Below are positions 27,647-37,426 of a DNA stretch of 64,000 nt, one piece after another. The DNA lies in the NCBI RefSeq assembly GCF_015070875.1, contig NZ_JADDIV010000005.1, positions 434,001-498,000 on the forward strand, written 5' to 3'. A model generated the notes under the pieces. It saw only the letters and a list, made by a program, of their open reading frames with translations, ran no database searches and had not been told where the DNA came from. How positions within the stretch are numbered: the stretch's first letter is position 1; each line of letters opens with the position of its first letter. The translations under genes and the position numbers were made by a program. Origin of the DNA: Ramlibacter pallidus (GTDB lineage: Bacteria > Pseudomonadota > Gammaproteobacteria > Burkholderiales > Burkholderiaceae_C).

Positions 27647-27675
27647 TTCGATCAATCCGAGGAACAGGGGACTCG

Positions 27676-27696
27676 ATGGAGTTGCAGGCACCGTGA
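27676..27696 (+). other. six-codon leader frame overlapping a GTG start
   Basis: An ATG with a purine-rich CAGGGGA five bases upstream opens a frame MELQAP whose TGA overlaps the GTG start of the permease gene as GTGA. The leader has a better ribosome-binding site than the gene itself. This could couple translation of the permease to a tiny leader. The arrangement is visible; translation is inference. Confidence 0.4.
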
Positions 27697-28922
27697 GTTC
27701 CGTTCCCCAGGACCCGCAGGGCGTCCCGGCCGTCACGCCCGAAACCGCCGTCGATCCCTCCGAGATCGACGATCTCCCCCGCACGCGCATCGACCCGCGC
27801 CAGCCGCCCCACGTGCTGCTGCACATGCCGCCGCAGGAGGCGCGCAACGTGGCCATGGTGGTGCTCGTGGTCCTGGTGGTGCTGGCGATGCTGCGCTGGG
27901 CCAGCGGCTTCTTCATCCCCCTCATGCTCGGGCTGGTCTTCGCCTATGCGCTCTGGCCGCTGGTGGACGGGCTCGAGCGGCTGAGGATCCCGCGCGCGAT
28001 CAGCGCCGGCGTGCTGATCCTCGGGATCCTGGGCGGCATGGGCGGCGCCATCTACTCCCTGTCCGACGACGCCAACCAGCTGGTGCAGTCGCTGCCCGAC
28101 GCGGCGCGCAAGCTGCGCGACTCCGTGCAGCGCAGCGCACGCCAGCAGGACACCACCCTGGACACGATGCAGAAGGCGGCGGCCGAACTGCAGAAGGCCG
28201 CCGAGGCGGCCGGCGGCAACACCGCCGCCCCCGCCCGCGGTGTCTCGCGCGTGGTGGTGGAGGAGCCGCGCTTCGACCTGCGCAACTACCTGTGGAGCGG
28301 CACGCTGGGGCTGGCGAGCATCCTGGGCCAGATCGTGATGGTCACCTTCCTCACCTACTTCATGCTGGTGTCCGGCAGCACCTTCCGCCGCAAGCTGGTC
28401 AAGATCGCCGGGCCGGGGCTGGCGGAGAAGAAGCTCACCGTGCAGGCGCTCGACGAGATCAACGCGCAGATGCAGCGCTACCTGATGGTGCAGCTGATCG
28501 CCAGCGTGGGCGTGGGCCTGGCCACCGGCATCTGCTTCGCCGTCATCGGCGTCAAGCACGCCGCGGTGTGGGGCGTGGCCGCCGGCATCCTGAACCTGGT
28601 GCCCTACGTGGGGTCCATCGTGGTGACCGCGGGCGCCGGGCTGGTCGCCTTCCTGCAGTTCAACGGCGACGTCAACATGGCGCTGATCGTCGCCGGCAGT
28701 TCGCTCCTGATCAACACGGTGGAAGGCTACCTGCTGGTGCCCTGGGCCACGAGCAAGGCGAGCAGCATGAACCCGGTGGCGGTGTTCATCGGCGTGCTCG
28801 CCTGGGGGTGGATGTGGGGCGTGTGGGGCCTGCTCCTCGGCATCCCCATCCTGATGGCGGTCAAGGCGGTGTGCGACCGGGTCGACCACCTGAAGCCGGT
28901 GGGCGAACTGCTCGGGACCTGA
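27693..28922 (+). CDS. AI-2E/PerM-family permease
   Basis: The 409-residue protein has a short soluble N-terminus, paired membrane segments (VAMVVLVVLVVLAMLRW, then FFIPLMLGLVFAYALWPLVDGL), a soluble charged loop with Ala/Gln repeats (about residues 128-190) and a C-terminal block of membrane segments. The C-terminal AVFIGVLAWGWMWGVWGLLLGIPI is characteristic of the AI-2E transporter (PerM/YdiK) family. Substrate is unknown; the family name does not prove autoinducer export. The GTG start overlaps a six-codon leader. Confidence 0.88.
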   Translation: MSSVPQDPQGVPAVTPETAVDPSEIDDLPRTRIDPRQPPHVLLHMPPQEARNVAMVVLVVLVVLAMLRWASGFFIPLMLGLVFAYALWPLVDGLERLRIPRAISAGVLILGILGGMGGAIYSLSDDANQLVQSLPDAARKLRDSVQRSARQQDTTLDTMQKAAAELQKAAEAAGGNTAAPARGVSRVVVEEPRFDLRNYLWSGTLGLASILGQIVMVTFLTYFMLVSGSTFRRKLVKIAGPGLAEKKLTVQALDEINAQMQRYLMVQLIASVGVGLATGICFAVIGVKHAAVWGVAAGILNLVPYVGSIVVTAGAGLVAFLQFNGDVNMALIVAGSSLLINTVEGYLLVPWATSKASSMNPVAVFIGVLAWGWMWGVWGLLLGIPILMAVKAVCDRVDHLKPVGELLGT

Positions 28923-28945
28923 GGAAATTCGGGACAATCACGCCC

Positions 28946-29218
28946 ATGACCGAACCTTCCACCCGGCCCCCGCTCCCCGACCACCTCTCCGTCGACCCCC
29001 GCAGCCCGCACCACGACGCCGCGGTCTGCGAGTTCGACATCGGCATCCGCTTCAACGGCAAGGAGCGGCACGACGTCGAGGAGTACTGCATCAGCGAAGG
29101 CTGGATCCGCGTGCCCGCTGGCAAGACGCTGGACCGCAAGGGCAAGCCCCTGCTGATCAAGCTCAAGGGCCAGGTCGAAGCGTTCTACAACGAGGAAGAG
29201 GGCAGCGCCGGGGCCTAG
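28946..29218 (+). CDS. DUF3297 family protein
   Basis: The 90-residue cytoplasmic protein contains DHLSVDPRSPHHDAAVCEFD, IGIRFNGKERHDVEEYCISE and GWIRVPAGKTLDRKGKPLLI, matching the small DUF3297 family. No function is established; some database entries call relatives glutathione peroxidase without clear basis. The stop codon lies inside a CTAG palindrome shared with the convergent next gene, so the two genes overlap by four bases. Confidence 0.85.
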   Translation: MTEPSTRPPLPDHLSVDPRSPHHDAAVCEFDIGIRFNGKERHDVEEYCISEGWIRVPAGKTLDRKGKPLLIKLKGQVEAFYNEEEGSAGA

Positions 29219-30642
29219 GCGGCCAGCGTGCGCCAGAACAGGCGCGTCGCTTCCAGTCCCGCGGGCGTCCAGTGCTGCGCCGGCGACATGGCCCGCACCA
29301 GCAGCGTGCTGCGCTCCGCATCGTCGGCCCGCGCCAGCTGCTCGCGGAAGAGGGCGAGGTCCGGGTCGAGCGTGTCGGTGGCGTCGTCGGCAAGCGGCCG
29401 CGCGTTGCGCACCAGGGCGCGGAAGGTGGCGCGCCGCTTGGGCGGCCCCGACGGCGCGGCCTCGGTGTAGGCGCGGCCGTCGGCGCTGGCCGCCCCGCGG
29501 ATCCAGTCGTGCAGCACCTGCAGCTCGTAGCTGGAGAAGACGCCGAACATCTCGGCGCGGTCCCCCTGCAGCAGCGACCAGAAGCGGCTGTTCTCCACCG
29601 GCTCGCCGAAGCGGATCCACCCGGCCTGCTGCAGCGCCTGCACGAAAGCCCCGATCTCCCGCGGGTCGCGCAGCCAGTCGTTGACGCTGCGGCCGGCCAC
29701 GCGGCAGTAGTCGGAGTGGGCGCCGCCGCCCGCCTTCGACTTCTGGCCCAGGATGCGCAGCGCCTCCTGGCCGACATGGAAGCTCTCGACGACGTCGGCC
29801 GTGCCCAGGCCGGCATCCGCCAGCTTGCAGCCCGCCTGCACGCGGCGCCAGAAGGCGCCGCCGTCGTCCATCTTCGGCAGCATGTCCAGCACGGCCTGGC
29901 AGGCCCGTCGTGCATGGCCGGTGTCGGAGTTGTCGACCGTCACGTGCAGCGTGAAGTAGTAGGGATCGATGCCGAGTTCGTTGAGTTCGTACGCGGTCAC
30001 CAGCAGGTGCAGCGGCAGCTGCTCATAGGAGAGGTTGAATCCCACCACTTCGGGCAGGAAGGCCTCGGCGTTCCAGCCGAGTGCGAGCTGGATCAGCCCC
30101 TGCTCGTAGAGCGCATCGGGCAGGTCGTCGAGCGGGTCGAGCGCGTAGCGCGCGAGCAGGTTGCGGTACAGCACCACATGGTTCTTGTCCGCGGCGCCCT
30201 CGCCGAGCTCCTCGACGTACGTGCGGACCAGGTCCGAGGCGCGGGCGCTGCGCCAGTGCGGCAGCAGGCCGTAGAGCCAGGCGCCGTCGACCAGCTTCGT
30301 CGGCGCGACCGAGCGCAGCACGTACAGGGCGTGGGCACGGTTGCTGAAGAAGCGGCGCGGCCCGCCGGCCTTGCGCTCCTCGAGGTAGCGCGCATAGTTC
30401 TCGTGCACACGGCGCGCATTGCCTTCCATCCATGCGAGCAGGTCCTCGGGGGAAGCGGGAAGGCCGGAGTCCATGCCCTCCAGCTCGGCGAGCTTCGCCC
30501 GCAGGAACCCTGCCGCCGCTTCACGTTGTGCCGGGTCGGGTTCGCGGTCGGCCAGCGCGTGGTACTGCGACTTGAATGTTGCGGGCCGTTCGCCGCTTGG
30601 TGCCGACTGCAGCTGGCGCCATTCTTGTTGTCCGATGTGCAT
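29215..30642 (-). CDS. iron-containing redox enzyme, heme-oxygenase-like diiron oxidase type
   Basis: The 475-residue protein has a mainly helical central region with LHVTVDNSDTGHARRACQAVLDML, where spaced H, D, D and H residues resemble the metal ligands of heme-oxygenase-like diiron oxidases (HDO). PEVVGFNLSYEQLPLHLLVTAYELNE just before it may supply further ligands. The family performs O2-dependent chemistry on small metabolites or amino-acid-derived substrates; the substrate here is unknown. It is longer than typical single-domain HDOs, with about 130 extra C-terminal residues. It overlaps the DUF3297 stop tail-to-tail. The start lacks a strong ribosome-binding site. Confidence 0.7.
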   Translation of the reverse strand: MHIGQQEWRQLQSAPSGERPATFKSQYHALADREPDPAQREAAAGFLRAKLAELEGMDSGLPASPEDLLAWMEGNARRVHENYARYLEERKAGGPRRFFSNRAHALYVLRSVAPTKLVDGAWLYGLLPHWRSARASDLVRTYVEELGEGAADKNHVVLYRNLLARYALDPLDDLPDALYEQGLIQLALGWNAEAFLPEVVGFNLSYEQLPLHLLVTAYELNELGIDPYYFTLHVTVDNSDTGHARRACQAVLDMLPKMDDGGAFWRRVQAGCKLADAGLGTADVVESFHVGQEALRILGQKSKAGGGAHSDYCRVAGRSVNDWLRDPREIGAFVQALQQAGWIRFGEPVENSRFWSLLQGDRAEMFGVFSSYELQVLHDWIRGAASADGRAYTEAAPSGPPKRRATFRALVRNARPLADDATDTLDPDLALFREQLARADDAERSTLLVRAMSPAQHWTPAGLEATRLFWRTLAA

Positions 30643-30711
30643 CGCACCAGTGTGGGTGTCGCATGACAGGGGCGCTATCGGGGCGGCGCGCGCCGCGCCG
30701 TGGTCGGGTTC

Positions 30712-31716
30712 CTACGCCATTGCAGGATGAAGGTGCACCTTCATCGGATGGTCGTGCCTCTGCACCACCAGCGCCACGGCGGCGATGCGGTCGGCATCGG
30801 CGTAGGACGGTTCGTCCAGCTCATCGCCGAACACGTCCGGGTCGAGCTCCTTGTAGCTCCACGGGTGGCCGCCGGCCTCGAGGTGCGGGCGCAGCGACTC
30901 GAGCAGCGGGTCGCGGCCGTCCACCATCACGGCGCCGGTGTAGAGCACCAGGCGTCCTTCGGGTGCCAGGCGCTCGATGCCTTCGCGCACGATGCGCGCC
31001 GACAGCGCTTCGCCCCAGCGGCCGCCGCCGTGGCGGTACAGCCGCTGCTGCCCGTCGTTGAGGTAGGGCGGGTTGGCGACGATCAGGTCGAACTGGCCGT
31101 CGAGCGCACGGAACAGGTCGCCCTGCGCCAGCTCGGCATGGCCGCAGTTCGCGTGCGCGGCGTTGGCCGCCGCGAAGGCGAGGGCGCGGCGGTTGATGTC
31201 GGTGAGCGCCAGGGTGGGGCCCGCGACCGCAGCTGCGATCGCCGCGAGGATGCCGCCGGGGCCGGCGCCGCAGCCGACGTCGAGGATGCGGCTCCCGGGC
31301 GGCAGGGGCTGCCGGCGCAGTTCCTGTTCGATGAGGTCGACGAAGCGGTACGTGTCGGGGCCGAAGAACACCGCGTCTTCTTCCAGCGTGGGGAAGGCGG
31401 AATGCGCGAAGAGGTGGCCGCGCAGCGTGGAGAACCGCACCGCGCTGCGCAGCAGGCCGCTCTCGCCGGGTACCAGCAGTCCGGCGGCCCGCAGCGGCTC
31501 GGTCGCGGCCTCCGGCAGCAGCGATGCGGGGAACGGCCGGCTCCAGCCGAACACGTCGCGCAGGCTGCGGGCCACCGCGTTCCCCGGCCGCGCGTTCACG
31601 CGCGCGTGCGTCGCCGGCGTGACGGTGGTGAAGCCGTAGCCCTCGCCCTGCAGCCAGCCGGCCAGGCGCAGCAGGGACGAGGTGAGCAGGAGTTCGGGAG
31701 CCGCCGGTGCGTTCAT
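30712..31716 (-). CDS. class I SAM-dependent methyltransferase with NPPY motif
   Basis: The 334-residue protein has a 120-residue N-terminal domain, then the SAM-binding RILDVGCGAGPGGILAAIAA and the catalytic FDLIVANPPYLNDGQQRLY. NPPY indicates methylation of an amide or exocyclic amine in protein or nucleic acid. It resembles the HemK/RsmC-like small-domain group but cannot be assigned a substrate. The start chosen is MNAPAAPELLL; longer frames upstream run into ppc. It lies 82 bases after the ppc stop, on the same strand. Confidence 0.85.
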   Translation of the reverse strand: MNAPAAPELLLTSSLLRLAGWLQGEGYGFTTVTPATHARVNARPGNAVARSLRDVFGWSRPFPASLLPEAATEPLRAAGLLVPGESGLLRSAVRFSTLRGHLFAHSAFPTLEEDAVFFGPDTYRFVDLIEQELRRQPLPPGSRILDVGCGAGPGGILAAIAAAVAGPTLALTDINRRALAFAAANAAHANCGHAELAQGDLFRALDGQFDLIVANPPYLNDGQQRLYRHGGGRWGEALSARIVREGIERLAPEGRLVLYTGAVMVDGRDPLLESLRPHLEAGGHPWSYKELDPDVFGDELDEPSYADADRIAAVALVVQRHDHPMKVHLHPAMA

Positions 31717-31798
31717 CGCCGCAACGATGCCGGTGCAGGCGGCACGGCCTTGTAGGCCGCGGGCGCGTCCGCGCGGCAGAGCCAGGCGCCCCCGCGGC

Positions 31799-34597
31799 TC
31801 AGCCGGTGTTGCGCAGGCCCGCGGCGATCCCGTTGATCGACAGGTGGATGCCGCGGCGGGCGCGTTCGTCGGCCTGCCCTTCGCGCCAGCGCCGCACCAG
31901 CTCGACCTGCAGGTGGTGCAGCGGGTCGATGTAGGGGAAGCGGTGGCGGATCGAGCGCGCGAGCGCCGCATTGCCGGCCAGGCGCTGCTTCTCGCCCGTG
32001 ATGAGGTTCAGGGCGACGACCGTGCGCTGCCACTCGGCCTCGATCGCGCCGAAGATGCGCTTGCGCAGCCGCGCGTCCGGCACCAGGCCCGAGTAGCGTG
32101 AACCCAGCGCGAGGTCGCTCTTGGCCAGCACCATGTCGATGTTCGACAGCAGCGCCCGGAAGAACGGCCACTGCCGGTACATCTTCTGCAGCAGCGCGGC
32201 CTGTTCCTTGCGGTCGCCGGCCGCCAGGAAGGCCTCCACCGCGGAGCCGAAGCCGAACCAGCCGTTGAGCGTGACGCGGCTCTGGCCCCAGCTGAAGCTC
32301 CACGGCACGGCGCGCAGGTCTTCGAGCTTCTGCAGCGCCTTGCGCGAGGCCGGCCGCGAGCTGATGTTCAGCTCCGCGATCTCGCGGATCGGCGTGGCGC
32401 TGAAGAAATAGTCGGCGAAGCCCGGGGTGTCGTACACCAGCCCGCGGTACGCCTTCATGCTCGCCTGCGACAGCGTTTCCGCCGCCTGGAGGAAGGCTTT
32501 CGAAGCCGGCTTGGTCGGCTGGAGCAAGGTGGCTTCCAGCGTTGCCGCGACCAGCGTCTCCAGGTTGCGCCGGCCGATCTCCGGGTTGGCGTACTTGGAG
32601 GCGATCACCTCGCCCTGCTCGGTCAGGCGGATCTGTCCGCGCACCGTGCCGGGCGGCTGCGCCAGGATCGCCTGGTAGCTGGGGCCGCCGCCGCGCCCGA
32701 CAGTGCCGCCGCGGCCGTGGAACAGCCGCAGCTGGATGTCGTGCGCGTTCGCCAGCCGGTCGAACAGGTCCACCAGCGCGATCTCGGCGCGGTACAGCTC
32801 CCAGTTGCTGGTGAAGATGCCGCCGTCCTTGTTGCTGTCGCTGTAGCCCAGCATGATGTCCTGCTCGGCGCCGGAACGCTGCACCATGCGCGCGATGCCC
32901 GGCAGCGCATAGAAGTCGCGCATGATCGCCGCGGCGTTGCGCAGGTCGGCGATGGTTTCGAACAGCGGCACCACGATCAGGTCGCAGCGGGCATGGTCGT
33001 CCAGCGTGCCGTGCAGCAGGCCGACCTCCTTCTGCAGCACCATCACCTCCAGCAGGTCGCTGACCGCTTCGGTGTGGCTGATGATGTAGTGCCGGATCGC
33101 CGCGCCCCCGTAGCGGCGCACCATGCGCTGGGCCGTCTCGAAGATCGCCAGTTCCTTGCGCGCGAGTTCGCCGTAGTCCGCATCCAGCACGCGCAGCGGC
33201 CGCGCGTCGTTCAGCAGCTGCAGCAGCACCTGCTGCTTGCCCGCTTCGTCCAGCGCGCGGTAGTCCTTCGTGATGCGCGCCGCGGCGAGCAGTTCGGCCA
33301 CGACCTCCTCGTGCTGCTCGGAGTTCTGCCGCAGGTCCACGGTGGCGAGGTGGAAGCCGAACACCTCCACCGCGCGGATCAGGGGCCGCAGGCGCTGCTG
33401 CACGATCGCGGCGCCGTGGTGGGCGAGCAGCGAGTCGCGGATGGTGCGCAGGTCGGCCAGCAGGTCCTCCGCGCGCAGGTACGGGTTCTGCGGCGGCACC
33501 GCGTGGCGCGCCGCCTCGCCGCCGGTGAACTCGCGCAACGTGGCGGCCAGGCGCGCGTACATGCCGGTGACGGCGCGCCGGTACGGTTCGTCCATGCGGT
33601 GCTCGTTCACGTCGGGCGACCGCTCCGCGAGGGCCTGCATTTCCGGCGTCACCTGCACCAGCATGGCCGACAGCGACAGCTCGCTGCCCAGCCAGAACAG
33701 CTCGGTGAGGTAGTGGCGCAGGGCCACTTCGCACTGCCGCCGCAGCGCGTACTCCAGGGTCTCGGCGCTCACGTTCGGGTTGCCGTCGCGGTCGCCGCCG
33801 ATCCACTGGCCCATGCGCAGGAAGCTCGCCACCGGCTGGTTGCCCAGTTCCTGCTCCAGCTGGCCATAGAGCTTCGGGATCTCGCGCAGGAACGTGGCTT
33901 CGTAGTAACTGAGGGCGGTCTCGATCTCGTCGGCGACGGTCAGCCTGGTGAAGCGCAGCAGGCGCGTCTGCCACAGCTGCGCCACGCGCGCGCGCATCTG
34001 CGCTTCGTTGGCGGCGAGTTCGCGCGGCGCCAGCGCGTCGCGCGGCTGGGCCCGCGCGCGGATCTCGTCCCGCTCGGTGAGCAGCCGCGCGAGGTCGCGT
34101 TCGGCGTCGAGGATGCTCTTGCGCTGCACTTCGGTCGGGTGGGCCGTGAGCACCGGCGAGAGATAGCTGTGCGCCAGGGTCTGCGCCACGGTCTTCGCGT
34201 GGATGCCGCCCCAGCGCAGGCGCGCCAGCGCCACCTCGATGCTGCCCTCCTGCGTGTCGCCGGCACGTTCGTGCACCTGCCGCCGCCGGATGTGGTGGCG
34301 GTCCTCGGCCAGGTTGGCCAGGTGGCTGAAGTAGGTGAAGGCGCGGATCACGCGCACCGCCTGGTCGCCGGTGAGGGACTTGAGCAGGCCTTTCAGCGCG
34401 CGGTCCGCCTCGTGGTCGGCATCGCGGCGGAAGGCGACCGATAGCTTGCGGATGCGTTCGACCAGTTCGAAGGTGTCGACGCCTTCCTGCTCGCGGATCA
34501 CGTCGCCCAGGATGCGGCCCAGAAGGCGGATGTCCTCGAGCAGCGGGCGTTCGTTGTCCTTGGCACGCCGGACGGGCGGCTGCTCGGTGGGCGGCAT
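31799..34597 (-). CDS. ppc: phosphoenolpyruvate carboxylase
   Basis: PPC adds bicarbonate to phosphoenolpyruvate to make oxaloacetate, refilling the TCA cycle. The 932-residue protein has the catalytic histidine in [13 protein letters not shown], the [17 protein letters not shown] and [20 protein letters not shown] motifs, and ends in the conserved [12 protein letters not shown]. Length is normal. It is divergent from hemC, with a palindromic possible -10 region between them. Confidence 0.98.
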   Translation of the reverse strand: MPPTEQPPVRRAKDNERPLLEDIRLLGRILGDVIREQEGVDTFELVERIRKLSVAFRRDADHEADRALKGLLKSLTGDQAVRVIRAFTYFSHLANLAEDRHHIRRRQVHERAGDTQEGSIEVALARLRWGGIHAKTVAQTLAHSYLSPVLTAHPTEVQRKSILDAERDLARLLTERDEIRARAQPRDALAPRELAANEAQMRARVAQLWQTRLLRFTRLTVADEIETALSYYEATFLREIPKLYGQLEQELGNQPVASFLRMGQWIGGDRDGNPNVSAETLEYALRRQCEVALRHYLTELFWLGSELSLSAMLVQVTPEMQALAERSPDVNEHRMDEPYRRAVTGMYARLAATLREFTGGEAARHAVPPQNPYLRAEDLLADLRTIRDSLLAHHGAAIVQQRLRPLIRAVEVFGFHLATVDLRQNSEQHEEVVAELLAAARITKDYRALDEAGKQQVLLQLLNDARPLRVLDADYGELARKELAIFETAQRMVRRYGGAAIRHYIISHTEAVSDLLEVMVLQKEVGLLHGTLDDHARCDLIVVPLFETIADLRNAAAIMRDFYALPGIARMVQRSGAEQDIMLGYSDSNKDGGIFTSNWELYRAEIALVDLFDRLANAHDIQLRLFHGRGGTVGRGGGPSYQAILAQPPGTVRGQIRLTEQGEVIASKYANPEIGRRNLETLVAATLEATLLQPTKPASKAFLQAAETLSQASMKAYRGLVYDTPGFADYFFSATPIREIAELNISSRPASRKALQKLEDLRAVPWSFSWGQSRVTLNGWFGFGSAVEAFLAAGDRKEQAALLQKMYRQWPFFRALLSNIDMVLAKSDLALGSRYSGLVPDARLRKRIFGAIEAEWQRTVVALNLITGEKQRLAGNAALARSIRHRFPYIDPLHHLQVELVRRWREGQADERARRGIHLSINGIAAGLRNTG

Positions 34598-34626
34598 GCG
34601 GAAGCTTCCGGTGGGGAGATGCCGGG

Positions 34627-34638
34627 GATGCTAGCATC
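34627..34638. promoter_or_regulatory. 12-base palindrome giving back-to-back -10 elements for ppc and hemC
   Basis: GATGCTAGCATC is a perfect palindrome in the 74-base ppc-hemC gap. It places TAGCAT on the plus strand at 34632-34637 (predicted start near 34644, for hemC) and TAGCAT on the minus strand at 34633-34628 (predicted start near 34621, for ppc). The two elements share two bases, so polymerases could not occupy both. No good -35 is seen for either. Promoter function is inference. Confidence 0.4.
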
Positions 34639-34648
34639 GACTTTCCCC

Positions 34649-34675
34649 ATGGAAGACAAGCAGGTCACGACGTGA
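34649..34675 (+). other. eight-codon leader frame overlapping the hemC GTG start
   Basis: An ATG opens MEDKQVTT and its TGA overlaps the hemC GTG start as GTGA, as in front of the permease gene 7 kb upstream. If transcription starts near 34644, the leader ATG would be almost at the 5' end. Whether it is translated is unknown. Confidence 0.35.
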
Positions 34676-35574
34676 GCCAGTTCACCATCGCCACGCGCGA
34701 AAGCCGGCTCGCCCTCTGGCAGGCCGAGCACGTGAAGGCGCTGCTGGAGCAGCGCGGCCACCGAGTGGCCTTGCTGGGCATGACGACCCAGGGCGACCAG
34801 ATCCTCGACAGGTCGCTGAGCAAGGTGGGCGGCAAGGGCCTGTTCGTGAAGGAACTGGAAGTCGCGCTCGAGGAAGGCCGCGCCGACCTCGCCGTGCACT
34901 CCCTCAAGGACGTGCCGATGGAACTGCCGGAAGGCTTCCACCTGGCCTGCGTGATGGAGCGCGAGGACCCGCGCGACGCCTTCGTCTCCAACCGCTACGA
35001 GAACCTGGCCGCCCTGCCGCAGGGTGCGGTGGTCGGGACGTCCAGCCTGCGCCGGCTCGTGCTGCTGCGGGCGCTGCGCCCGGACCTGCGGATCGAACCC
35101 TTGCGCGGCAACCTCGACACCCGCCTGCGCAAGCTCGATGACGGGCAGTACGACGGCATCGTGCTCGCGAGCGCCGGGCTCAAGCGGCTCGGGCTGGCGT
35201 CCCGCATCCGCCAGGTGTTCGAGCCGGCCGAGATGTTGCCCGCGGCGGGGCAGGGTGCGCTGGGCATCGAAGTGCGCGGCGCGCGCGCGGATGTCGCCGC
35301 GGCCCTCGCGCCCCTGTCGCACCAGTCCACCTGGCTGTGCGTCGCCGCCGAACGCGCGGTGAGCCGCGCGATGGGCGGCAGCTGCTCCATGCCGCTGGCG
35401 GCGCATGCGCACTTCGACGGCGAGTACCTGCAGCTGTCCGCCGCCTGGGGCGATCCCGAGCGCCCCGGCACGCTGGTGCGCGTGCGGTCCGCGGAAGTGG
35501 TGGCCGACCTGGCCGAGGCCAACGCGGTCGGCGAACACGTGGCGGCGCGCCTGCGGGCGGGCGGCGCCGGCTGA
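34672..35574 (+). CDS. hemC: porphobilinogen deaminase (hydroxymethylbilane synthase)
   Basis: HemC joins four porphobilinogens into hydroxymethylbilane. The 300-residue protein has [31 protein letters not shown], the substrate-binding aspartate and basic residues in [28 protein letters not shown] and [14 protein letters not shown]. The dipyrromethane-cofactor cysteine is in [12 protein letters not shown]. The start is GTG ([13 protein letters not shown]). It heads hemC-hemD-hemX-hemY, all closely spaced. Confidence 0.97.
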   Translation: MSQFTIATRESRLALWQAEHVKALLEQRGHRVALLGMTTQGDQILDRSLSKVGGKGLFVKELEVALEEGRADLAVHSLKDVPMELPEGFHLACVMEREDPRDAFVSNRYENLAALPQGAVVGTSSLRRLVLLRALRPDLRIEPLRGNLDTRLRKLDDGQYDGIVLASAGLKRLGLASRIRQVFEPAEMLPAAGQGALGIEVRGARADVAAALAPLSHQSTWLCVAAERAVSRAMGGSCSMPLAAHAHFDGEYLQLSAAWGDPERPGTLVRVRSAEVVADLAEANAVGEHVAARLRAGGAG

Positions 35575-35582
35575 GCGCCGGC

Positions 35583-36338
35583 ATGGCCGTGGTCCTCACC
35601 CGGCCGCTACAGGAGGCGCGGCGCTGGGCCGAACGCTTGCGTGAACACGGCGTGGACGCCGTCCTCCTGCCCCTGATCGACATCGCGCCGGCGCCCGACC
35701 TGCCGGCCTTGCGCCAGGCCGCCGAACAGGTGGACCGGTACGCCGCCGTGATGTTCGTGAGCGCGAACGCCGTGCACGGCTTCCTCGCCGCCGGCGCGCG
35801 CCCGCAGCGCACGCGCTGCTGGGCACCGGGACCCGCGACCCGCGACGCGCTGCTGGCCGCCGGGCTGCCCGCGCAACGCATCGACGCGCCTGCCGCCGAC
35901 GCGGAGCAGTTCGATTCGGAAAGCCTCTGGCAGCAGGTGCGGGACCAGCTGCGGGCCGGCGACCGCCTCCTGCTGGTGCGCGGGGGCGATGCGCAGGGGC
36001 GGCCGCAAGGGCGCGACTGGATCGTGCAGCAGCTCGCCGCCCGGGGCGTGGCGGTCGAGACGGTGGTGGCCTACGTCCGGCGGTCCCCGACCTGGTCCGA
36101 AGCGGAACGTTCCGTCGCCCGGCGCGCGGCCGGCGATGGCACGTGGTGGCTGTTCAGCAGTTCCGAGGGCGCCGCCCACCTGGCGCAGTTGCTGCCGGGG
36201 CAGGACTGGTCCGGCGCCCGCGCCGTGGCCACCCACCCACGGATTGCCCAAACCGTGCAGTCGCTCGGCTTCGGCGAGGTCCGGACCGCCCGCCCCGGAC
36301 TGCCGGACGTGCTCGCGTCGATAGAATCGGCGCGATGA
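35583..36338 (+). CDS. hemD: uroporphyrinogen-III synthase
   Basis: HemD closes and inverts ring D of hydroxymethylbilane. The family is poorly conserved; support comes from the N-terminal VVLTRPLQEARRWAERL, VMFVSANAVHGFL, the LLLVRGGDAQGR segment, VVAYVRR, the WLFSSSEGAAHL segment near the C-terminal domain, and its position between hemC and hemX. The 251-residue length is typical. It starts nine bases after hemC and overlaps hemX by four bases (ATGA). Confidence 0.93.
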   Translation: MAVVLTRPLQEARRWAERLREHGVDAVLLPLIDIAPAPDLPALRQAAEQVDRYAAVMFVSANAVHGFLAAGARPQRTRCWAPGPATRDALLAAGLPAQRIDAPAADAEQFDSESLWQQVRDQLRAGDRLLLVRGGDAQGRPQGRDWIVQQLAARGVAVETVVAYVRRSPTWSEAERSVARRAAGDGTWWLFSSSEGAAHLAQLLPGQDWSGARAVATHPRIAQTVQSLGFGEVRTARPGLPDVLASIESAR

Positions 36339-37420
36339 GTTCCCAGCCCCCACCGCCAACGCCCGAGCTCGCGCCGGCGCTGCCGGCGGCGGCGCCGCTG
36401 CCCGCCAGCGTCGAAACCCCGGTGCGCGCGGCCACCGTCTCGCGGGCCACCCTGCTGGTGCTGGGCCTGCTGGCCAGCGCCGCGCTCCTGTCCAGCCTGA
36501 TGCTGTGGCAGCGCCTGTCCACCATCCAGGAGCAGCTGGCGCGGCAGAGCGCCGACACGGGTGCCAACGCGATCGAAGCGCGGGCGCTGGCGCGGCAGGC
36601 GCAGGACATCGCACGGGATGCCGTCGCGCGGCAGGCGGTGCTGGAAGCGCGCCTGTCCGAGGTGGCGCTGCAGCGCACGCAGCTGGAAGACCTGATGCAG
36701 AGCCTCTCGCGCACCCGCGACGAGAACCTGGTGGTGGAGATCGAATCGGCGCTGCGGCTGGCGCAGCAGCAAGCCCAGCTGACCGGCAGTTCCGAGCCGC
36801 TGCTGGCCGCGCTGCGCACCGCCGACCACCGCCTGTCGCGCGCCGCGCTGCCGCGCCTGGCCCGGGTGCGCACCGCGATCACGCGCGACATCGACCGCAT
36901 CCGCTCCGCGGCCGTGACGGACGTCCCGAGCCTGCTGGCCCGGCTGGACGAAGTGGTGAGGCAGGTCGACGAACTGCCCCTGGCCAATGCCGTGCCCTTG
37001 CGCACCCAGGCGCCGGCGGCCCGTCCGGCGCCGGCGACGCCGGTGTCTCCCGCCCGCATGTGGTGGGAAAGCTGGCGTGATGCCGTCACCGGGGAACTGC
37101 GGGCACTGGTGCGCGTGAGCCGCATCGAGGAGCCCGATGCCGTGCTCGTCGTGCCCGAGCAGGCCTTCTTCCTGCGCGAGAACCTCAAGCTGAAGCTGCT
37201 GAACGCGCGCCTGTCGCTGCTGGCGCGGCAGAACGAATCCGCCAGGGCCGACGTCGCGGGGGCGTCTGCGGCCGTGCAAAAGTACTTCGACATGGGCTCG
37301 CGGCGCACGCAGGGCGTGCTGCAGCAGCTGCAACAGGTGCAGACGCAGGTGCGCGCCGCCGAACTGCCGCGCGTGGACGAGACGCTGGCGGTGCTGGCCA
37401 CCGTCGCCGGCGGGAAGTAG
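36335..37420 (+). CDS. hemX: HemX-like membrane protein
   Basis: The 361-residue protein has a Pro/Ala-rich cytoplasmic start, one membrane span (LLVLGLLASAALLSSLMLW, about residues 41-60), then a long alpha-helical, Gln/Ala/Arg-rich, coiled-coil-like periplasmic part and a more conserved C-terminal region (WWESWRDAVTGELRALVRV, then FFLRENLKLKLLNARLSLLAR). This is the HemX layout. It is not the uroporphyrinogen methyltransferase sometimes given that name; no methyltransferase motif is present. Function is not well defined. ATGA overlap with hemD. Confidence 0.92.
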   Translation: MSSQPPPPTPELAPALPAAAPLPASVETPVRAATVSRATLLVLGLLASAALLSSLMLWQRLSTIQEQLARQSADTGANAIEARALARQAQDIARDAVARQAVLEARLSEVALQRTQLEDLMQSLSRTRDENLVVEIESALRLAQQQAQLTGSSEPLLAALRTADHRLSRAALPRLARVRTAITRDIDRIRSAAVTDVPSLLARLDEVVRQVDELPLANAVPLRTQAPAARPAPATPVSPARMWWESWRDAVTGELRALVRVSRIEEPDAVLVVPEQAFFLRENLKLKLLNARLSLLARQNESARADVAGASAAVQKYFDMGSRRTQGVLQQLQQVQTQVRAAELPRVDETLAVLATVAGGK

Positions 37421-37426
37421 GCGGCG

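Noticed and set aside
36335..37420. hemX as a uroporphyrinogen-III methyltransferase
   Set aside because: The protein is a single-span coiled-coil membrane protein with no SAM-methyltransferase motif.
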